Assembly (NCBI GenBank): GCA_003566715.1
Contig: PXCF01000135.1
Location: 26,112 to 90,111 of the forward strand
Length of the DNA: 64,000 nucleotides
Direction of reading: 5' to 3'
Source: Cryomorphaceae bacterium
GTDB taxonomy: Bacteria > Bacteroidota > Bacteroidia > Flavobacteriales > Schleiferiaceae
Part shown: in pieces, positions 58,811 through 64,000 of the stretch
Numbering within the stretch: position 1 is the first letter of the stretch
Layout: each line of letters begins with the position of its first letter
Notes under the pieces: generated by a model
Database searches by the model: none
Seen by the model: the letters and a program-made list of their open reading frames with translations, nothing else
Told to the model about the DNA's origin: nothing
Position numbers and translations under genes: made by a program

Positions 58811-61594
58811 ATGAATATGAGCGCCCACAGCTTGCTCATAATATTGATTTGTCTTTTGTGTCTAAAAAACACCTACGGAAACATTTCTCCGAAATACAAA
58901 CTCGACATCACTTACCACAACGATACACTATTGGTAGATTGGCAACTACAATGGCGTAACAACACTGGTGATACACTTAGACAAATCCCCCTCACCTTCC
59001 TCTTTAATGCCGTTGCCAATAAACGGTCTTTTTACCGGAAGGAAAAAATTGAAGACCAAAAGAAAGACCTTCACTTTAGAAAAAAGGAAAGTATCTCCCA
59101 CTTGGTTTACTTGTCCATTCATTCAAATGACACCCTTTGTTCAATCATCGGCGACCCCATTCACCCGGAAATCAAATGGGTGAACATGCCCGAAAGCATT
59201 CCTCCAAACGAAGAATTGCTGCTTCAGGGCACTATGCGCATTCACATTGGCGACTACGACGTAATTGGCTGGAGGAAAGAAGGACTTTGGCTTCAACACA
59301 TTTTACCATTAATTTCCGCTTACGATGAAGAATGGGACATTACTCCCTTAAACCGACACGCCAACTACAGTAGAATAACAGCCTCTATAGAAGCCACATT
59401 TAACCTTCCAAAGGGCTGGGGCATTTTTTCCAATCTCAATCAACAGTCAAGCAACACGTATCAGCATAATCATACCAAAGATGTATTTGCGATCGTTGGA
59501 CCAAATGTCACATTTAAACCATACTTCAAAAGTTGGGGCGTGTTTAATGGCAATCCGCTCAACGCCAACCACATCATGGCTCAAAACCTGCAAAACAAGC
59601 TAAACGAGCATCTTAAAACGTTCTACAATACCTCTTTGCGCGATGATTATAAACTGCTTAACCCTTCCGAAGCATTAGGATACCATGACCCGGGATGCGG
59701 CATTGTATTTCTTCCCCATGAAAAGAATTTATTGACATCCATCGATGCCGCAATTAACTTAAGTATTTTACAAACACATATCAAAACATCTCATCAAAAT
59801 AATTTCTTCCGGGAGCCATGGTCTGGAGATGGTGTGGCAAGATTTATACGCGATGATTATATTGAACAGAGCAATGCAGACATAAAGTTAAGCTCTGGTC
59901 TTCCCGAAGCTCTGCGGTTGCTAACGCGGATTTTTCCGGTTGGTGACTTCCCGCTAACCTACCAAAACCACATCATGTATTTCTACTTGGCTCGACAAGG
60001 TCTCGATCAAGAGGCCGGAGCAGTTTACAGTGATATTTCTCCCGGAAACTACTTAGCTATTGTGGAAGGAAAAACTTCGATTGGATTCATGCACTTGAGG
60101 GGGAGGCTGGGCAGACAAGCATTCTATCGCAGTATGCAAGAATGGTTTGTTGGATTAACAAAGGAAAATGCCAATGCCTACGATGGGCTCAAACGTTCTT
60201 TAGATAATAATACACCAAAAAATACCGCTTGGTTTTTTGACCACTATTTAGACGGGCACAAAAAAGTGGATTACAAAGTATCGCGCATTCAAAGCTGCAG
60301 TTCCATCTATGCTGTTACCGTTAGAAATTATGGCAAGGCAGCTGTTCCATTTTCTCTTACGGGTATAAAAGATGGCGAAGAAATAATTACCATTTGGTAC
60401 GAAGGGCATACAGGAAAAAAAACCATTCAATTTCACTTGGAAGACTACGATGAAATTGTATTGGATCAGCATTTAAAAACCATTGACCTCAACCCTAGAA
60501 ATAACCGCAGAAAAAGCAGTGGGATTTTTCGGGGCCTACAACCCGTAAAATGGCAAGTGTACACCGACATTGAAAACCCTCGCCGAGAACAGGTTTTCTT
60601 TTATCCGGTGGGTGGTTTTAATGCCTATGATGGTTTGTACGCTGGCGTATCATTCTACAACCGAACCACCATCCCTAAAAAATTTGAATACCGCATTGAC
60701 CCTACGTACTCTACCCAAACCAGAAGCTTGACCGGTTCTTTAGGCTTAAAAGCAAACCTTACACCTTCAGAAGGTTGGTTTCACCGAATTGAGCCGGGGT
60801 TTTTCTTTCACCACTATCACTACGATGTCAATCTGGGGTATTTCCGCTATTCGCCTTTTGTGCGATTTTGGTGGAAAAAGTCACACCCCAGAAGTGAAAA
60901 TATTCACCGTACTAGAATTCGATACTTGCGCTTAGATCGTGAAACCCTTCCGGAAACCGACTTCCCCAATGCGGAATATCAACTCTTACAATTTACCCAC
61001 GACTTCGAAAACGTAAATATTCTTCGCCCTTGTTCCATCAGAACACAGTTTGAGGTATCCGACGCATTTACAAAACTGCAAATCGATATTGACCAAAGGT
61101 GGATGCTGCCTAATAAAAAGTGGATGAGCACCCGTTTTTTTGCCGGTGCATTTCTCTCTAGAAGTCTCGAAGAAGGCAATCAGTTTTTTGATTTTGGTAT
61201 GAGCGGAACTTTAGATTACGCCTTTGATTACTATCTATTTGGACGATCGGAAACATCCGGTTTATTGAGCCAACAAATGATTATGACCGACGGTGGATTT
61301 AAGTCTCAAACAAATGCGTTTGCGTCTCAGTGGTTAACGGCCTTTAATACCTATGTTCCTATCTGGAAGGTTTTTGGGGTATTTGGAGATGTTGGTCTCG
61401 CGGATAACGTTAACACCGTATATTGGGGATACGGTGTTCGCCTTGGTCTATTGAGCGACTTCTTTGAAATTTACCTACCCATTCAAAATCAAGATCGCAT
61501 CATGTGGGAACATGCCTATCCCAGTGAAATACGCTTCATGCTTAATATTGATGTCAATCAGATTATACAGCGTGTAAGACGCGGCTGGTATTAG
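58811..61594 (+). CDS. Large M1-peptidase-like envelope protein with degenerate zinc site and barrel-like tail
   Basis: The track start TTG 58742 overlaps the NRDE stop by 4 bp. ATG 58811 (MNMSAHSLLIILICLLCLKNTYGN) gives a signal peptide and 927 residues. The N-terminal ~230 residues fit the M1-like beta domain (KLDITYHNDTLLVDWQLQW … WLQHILPLISAYDEEWD). Where active M1 enzymes have HEIAHQWFYG … EPWLDEGL, this protein has IKTSHQNNFF … EPWSGDGV: first His to Ile, catalytic Glu to Lys, third ligand Glu to Asp. It is therefore probably not a peptidase. The final ~350 residues are strand-rich with aromatic belts and may be an outer-membrane barrel. The start is uncertain. Confidence 0.7.
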   Translation: MNMSAHSLLIILICLLCLKNTYGNISPKYKLDITYHNDTLLVDWQLQWRNNTGDTLRQIPLTFLFNAVANKRSFYRKEKIEDQKKDLHFRKKESISHLVYLSIHSNDTLCSIIGDPIHPEIKWVNMPESIPPNEELLLQGTMRIHIGDYDVIGWRKEGLWLQHILPLISAYDEEWDITPLNRHANYSRITASIEATFNLPKGWGIFSNLNQQSSNTYQHNHTKDVFAIVGPNVTFKPYFKSWGVFNGNPLNANHIMAQNLQNKLNEHLKTFYNTSLRDDYKLLNPSEALGYHDPGCGIVFLPHEKNLLTSIDAAINLSILQTHIKTSHQNNFFREPWSGDGVARFIRDDYIEQSNADIKLSSGLPEALRLLTRIFPVGDFPLTYQNHIMYFYLARQGLDQEAGAVYSDISPGNYLAIVEGKTSIGFMHLRGRLGRQAFYRSMQEWFVGLTKENANAYDGLKRSLDNNTPKNTAWFFDHYLDGHKKVDYKVSRIQSCSSIYAVTVRNYGKAAVPFSLTGIKDGEEIITIWYEGHTGKKTIQFHLEDYDEIVLDQHLKTIDLNPRNNRRKSSGIFRGLQPVKWQVYTDIENPRREQVFFYPVGGFNAYDGLYAGVSFYNRTTIPKKFEYRIDPTYSTQTRSLTGSLGLKANLTPSEGWFHRIEPGFFFHHYHYDVNLGYFRYSPFVRFWWKKSHPRSENIHRTRIRYLRLDRETLPETDFPNAEYQLLQFTHDFENVNILRPCSIRTQFEVSDAFTKLQIDIDQRWMLPNKKWMSTRFFAGAFLSRSLEEGNQFFDFGMSGTLDYAFDYYLFGRSETSGLLSQQMIMTDGGFKSQTNAFASQWLTAFNTYVPIWKVFGVFGDVGLADNVNTVYWGYGVRLGLLSDFFEIYLPIQNQDRIMWEHAYPSEIRFMLNIDVNQIIQRVRRGWY

Positions 61595-61722
61595 TTAATG
61601 GAGCATAGCCACTACGACTTTTAAATTGGCAGCAAAGCGCTGCCTACAAAGTCTGATTACTGCGTTACATTTTACTCGTGTTAGGGTCAACGCGTAGGTT
61701 GTGCCCCCCAACGCAGCAACAA

Positions 61723-62769
61723 TTATTCAAATAGTATTTTTTCATATGCCCGGCAAATACTGTCCCATGAAGGCACAGTCCAAGTAGGCGGTGGTGTTGG
61801 TTGTTTCCTCCGCAAATCACCTAAATATTCAGCATCTTGAAAATACCCTACGGCGTCTTCCGAAAGTATTTCACGATTAAAAACATTGTCGTGCGCGATG
61901 ATGCGACAGCCAGAAGCCATAGCTTGAATCAAACTGGGGTTGGTTCCCCCTACGCTGTGTCCATGGATATAGTAAGTGCAATGTTGTCGCAACCACTCTG
62001 CATGAGGCTTATAATAAACGCCGCCAAGCCAATAAATTTTCTTTCCGGCCGGGTACTGCTTGATGAGCAACTTGGCGAAGCGGTTACTTATATGTCCGGC
62101 TACCACCAACGGACGGCGAACGTGCAGTTGTGAGGCAAGAATCACGTCTACATGATTCTCGGGTTCCATCCGAGCCATTACCAAATCAAATGACTCCGGG
62201 AGTTCTATGTTTGGCTTTTCAACCACTATTTGCGTGGCGCCATAACCAATAATTGCTGCATCAATGGCGTAAGTATCCTTTAAATACCGAGCCATTTCCG
62301 GATGATCGGCAATATGAAGATCACTGTGAATAACGGCCTGTTTTTCTGCCCAACGGAGGAAACGCTGCACCAAAGGGGCATATTTTTGACGCCTCCATTC
62401 CAATCCGTCCATATTACTCACGTGTTTGATCTTTTTTGGCCACAGAAAAGACCATATGGTATTGCTTGTGTAACCAAGGTGCAACCACACGTCAAAGTGC
62501 TGTTTACGAGCATGCCACTGGCAGTTGAAGTCATAGATAAACTGTCCAAATGTACCGAGTAAAACCTCAGCGTTGTAGCATCTTTCTAAAACCACCCCTT
62601 TGTACGTCATTTCTTTATTAGGGTGATTGTGTGTTTGGTAAACCACCACTTGATGTCCTTTACCGGCCAAATACACGGCCAGGTGCTCCGCCAGTTCTTC
62701 AAAACCGCCGTATACATTGGGTATACCCCTAGTCCCTAGTATGGCTATTCGCTTAGCAGATGTACTCAT
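61723..62769 (-). CDS. DUF1972-type glycosyltransferase (family 1/4-like)
   Basis: The 348-residue protein opens with RIAILGTRGIPNVYGGFEEL, the DUF1972 signature of rhamnosyl- and other glycosyltransferases, with a GT-B fold. LHLGYTSNTIWSFLWPKKIKHVSNMDGLEWRRQKY and the C-terminal GGTNPSLIQAMASGCRIIAHDN (donor-sugar binding region) are conserved. It should add a sugar to a surface polysaccharide in the cytoplasm. Its N-terminus overlaps the end of the next glycosyltransferase gene by 17 bp, indicating an operon. The sugar cannot be inferred. Confidence 0.88.
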   Translation of the reverse strand: MSTSAKRIAILGTRGIPNVYGGFEELAEHLAVYLAGKGHQVVVYQTHNHPNKEMTYKGVVLERCYNAEVLLGTFGQFIYDFNCQWHARKQHFDVWLHLGYTSNTIWSFLWPKKIKHVSNMDGLEWRRQKYAPLVQRFLRWAEKQAVIHSDLHIADHPEMARYLKDTYAIDAAIIGYGATQIVVEKPNIELPESFDLVMARMEPENHVDVILASQLHVRRPLVVAGHISNRFAKLLIKQYPAGKKIYWLGGVYYKPHAEWLRQHCTYYIHGHSVGGTNPSLIQAMASGCRIIAHDNVFNREILSEDAVGYFQDAEYLGDLRRKQPTPPPTWTVPSWDSICRAYEKILFE

Positions 62770-63826
62770 AGATGGATTTTAGTCGCTCGATATGATGCTT
62801 CATTGTATGCTTACTAAAATAGGTCACTTGCTCTAAAGTAGGTTTGACTCTAAGCGATTGTTCTATAGCATTTTCTAATTCATCTTCGTTTTCAGGGTCT
62901 ACATAAATGGCATATTTACCATAAACGTCTTTGGTATCACCACCACTACCCACAACGATTGGCTTTCCCATAACAGCGCCTTCTAAGGCCGCCAACCCCG
63001 TAGTTTCAAAAGCACTTGGTAAAACCACAACCCCTGCGTTTGCTAAAGCTTGTGCGTAATCTTCTTGAGGTACTCGGCCAAAAAAACGTATCGTTTCGCC
63101 GGCAATGGCTTTACACAATTCTTCGTATCCTTTATTTTGCGCACTGGCAGACCCGTAAATGTGTAGTGGCCATGAGCGACGTGTGCAAATGTTGACTAAG
63201 GATTTCACCCCCTTTCTTGGCTCTATATAACCACCAAATACCAGATGCGTTCCAACTGTTGGTTGTTGTTGAAAAAAAACGTCTGAAACACCAAGCGGCA
63301 CGATTTCCACGTGTGAAGGTAATGTGAAATATTGCTGTAAACGATGAATTTCATGCTGTGTAGAAGCCATTAATACATCTACATTGTTCAGTACGTATTG
63401 CATGGACTTCTTGTGCCCTTTCCTCAAATACAGCCAACCAGGGAATGACGCCTGTCCTACAAGCCAGCGAGCAATAACCTTAACATACTCCCATCTGAAC
63501 TTACCTAATACTCGAGCCAATAAACGTTTAACCGTATGGTTACTTTTGAGATCAACATCGTAAAAATCCACCCAAATCGAAAATAAGGCCACCGGCTTCC
63601 CGCGTTTCAACCAGGGCATTAACTCATGAGGACGACCAATGTTGAACAATTGGATAACGTCTATTTGATCAAGCATAACAGGTCTATCGTTTTGAAAAAT
63701 GGTGGATAAACCGCCAGCCTTTGTCCACGACTCAGCCGTCGTTTTCAACTGCACGTAATCTCCTCCCGGATTGTCACGATAATCACTGCGAGGAATGAAC
63801 AAAATATGCTTAGCTTTGCCTGACAA
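62753..63826 (-). CDS. GT4-family glycosyltransferase
   Basis: The 357-residue GT-B enzyme has a C-terminal Glycos_transf_1 domain with GGYIEPRKGVKSLV, HIYGSASAQNKGYEEL, and PSAFETTGLAALEGAVMGKPIVVGSGG carrying the expected E-x7-E-type donor-binding glutamates. The N-terminal domain begins HILFIPRSDYRDNPGGDYVQLKTT, typical of acceptor-side sequence. It transfers an unknown sugar in polysaccharide synthesis. It is first of the two-gene operon, with a -7 box (TAGCTTTG) 20 nt before the ATG. Confidence 0.88.
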   Translation of the reverse strand: MSGKAKHILFIPRSDYRDNPGGDYVQLKTTAESWTKAGGLSTIFQNDRPVMLDQIDVIQLFNIGRPHELMPWLKRGKPVALFSIWVDFYDVDLKSNHTVKRLLARVLGKFRWEYVKVIARWLVGQASFPGWLYLRKGHKKSMQYVLNNVDVLMASTQHEIHRLQQYFTLPSHVEIVPLGVSDVFFQQQPTVGTHLVFGGYIEPRKGVKSLVNICTRRSWPLHIYGSASAQNKGYEELCKAIAGETIRFFGRVPQEDYAQALANAGVVVLPSAFETTGLAALEGAVMGKPIVVGSGGDTKDVYGKYAIYVDPENEDELENAIEQSLRVKPTLEQVTYFSKHTMKHHIERLKSIYEYIC

Positions 63827-63845
63827 ATTATATTATTTGATGGTC

Positions 63846-63853
63846 CAAAGCTA
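63846..63853 (-). promoter_or_regulatory. -7 promoter box of the glycosyltransferase operon
   Basis: The minus strand reads TAGCTTTG (TAnnTTTG), 19 nt before the ATG at 63826. No -33 TTG at the expected distance. Confidence 0.5.
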
Positions 63854-63946
63854 CGGATTAATACAAAATCATTAATATAGTTGAACTTTTGCTATTTGGT
63901 AAAGGTTTACTTGACATTCGTTAATCAATCACAACAACCCAAAATT

Positions 63947-64000
63947 ATGAAAAAAGTACTTCTTTTCTCTACAATGGTTGCCTTTATCGCCGCTTGTGGC
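63947..64000 (+). CDS. Lipoprotein gene, only the signal peptide is in the window
   Basis: ATG at 63947 begins MKKVLLFSTMVAFIAACG, a lipoprotein signal peptide with a lipobox (FIAAC), and the frame is open to the window edge (18 codons). It is too short for the ORF track. What follows cannot be judged. A GTAAAGGTTTAC inverted repeat lies 36 nt upstream. Confidence 0.75.
   Translation, partial: MKKVLLFSTMVAFIAACG

Noticed and set aside
61628-61644. GGCAGC…GCTGCC hairpin between the M1-like gene and the glycosyltransferases
   Set aside because: The stem is only 6 bp and no T-run follows on either strand, so it is not supported as a terminator.

Overview
The window looks like a chromosomal segment of a Bacteroidetes bacterium, most likely a marine member of the Flavobacteriales. 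Three proteins carry type IX secretion (T9SS) C-terminal signals: two type A domains and one type B 'gliding motility-associated' domain. Many intergenic gaps contain the Bacteroidetes -7 promoter box TAnnTTTG. Shine-Dalgarno sequences are mostly absent, and one lipoprotein has the acidic run after the lipobox cysteine that is typical of surface lipoproteins in this phylum. There are no rRNA or tRNA genes, insertion sequences, CRISPR arrays or prophage blocks. Almost every base belongs to a gene, and no gap is longer than about 300 nt.

Layout. 1-4151: ChaN-like / Nif3-like / zinc-ribbon-family operon, then a secreted TPR protein whose signal peptide is encoded across a strong terminator hairpin. 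4155-11086: CPA2 cation/proton antiporter, dipeptidyl peptidase IV, a surface lipoprotein and a putative porin. 11160-15438 (minus): ychF, folD, ffh and an AraC regulator with a metal-binding-like N-terminus. 15545-17695: TPR membrane protein and ribH, convergent with pfkA. 17814-23383: a 1625-residue T9SS subtilisin-like protease coupled to a yjjG-type HAD phosphatase. 23369-27952: small secreted protein, AlbA_2 protein, LolD-like ATPase with TIGR02757, and umuDC. 28017-30561: a T9SS protein and an orphan YopX-like gene. 30615-37374 (minus): EnvC-like factor, DUF4292 lipoprotein, TPR protein, nucleotidyltransferase, dut and a flippase, an envelope-biogenesis run. 37399-42812 (minus): T9SS type B protein, zinc-less sirtuin and saccharopine dehydrogenase-like protein, with a small membrane protein on the plus strand. 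42929-45842: DUF4476, DUF423 and pckA. 46129-51827: complete mrpABCDEFG operon. 52024-54810: polA. 54811-55110: a candidate minus-strand structured RNA locus. 55111-58071: a sensor kinase gene split by one in-frame stop, divergent from its likely response regulator. 58071-61594: NRDE protein and a degenerate M1-peptidase-like protein. 61723-63826 (minus): two glycosyltransferases. 63947-64000: start of a lipoprotein gene.

The most interesting signals are listed here. (1) Two tandem copies of a two-hairpin RNA unit downstream of polA have an invariant 11-nt loop (GUGAGUAGGAG), an identical 6-nt linker and separate terminator-like stems, and sit behind their own promoter. (2) A GAF-GAF-PAS-histidine kinase gene is interrupted by a single TAA with homology continuing in the same frame. 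(3) A zinc-ribbon-family protein has lost all four cysteines. (4) An M1-type peptidase homologue has lost its zinc site. (5) Perfect palindromes lie in the control regions of pckA and ychF. (6) A rho-independent terminator forms part of the signal-peptide coding sequence of the next gene.

All functional names come from reading motifs by eye; no database search was run.
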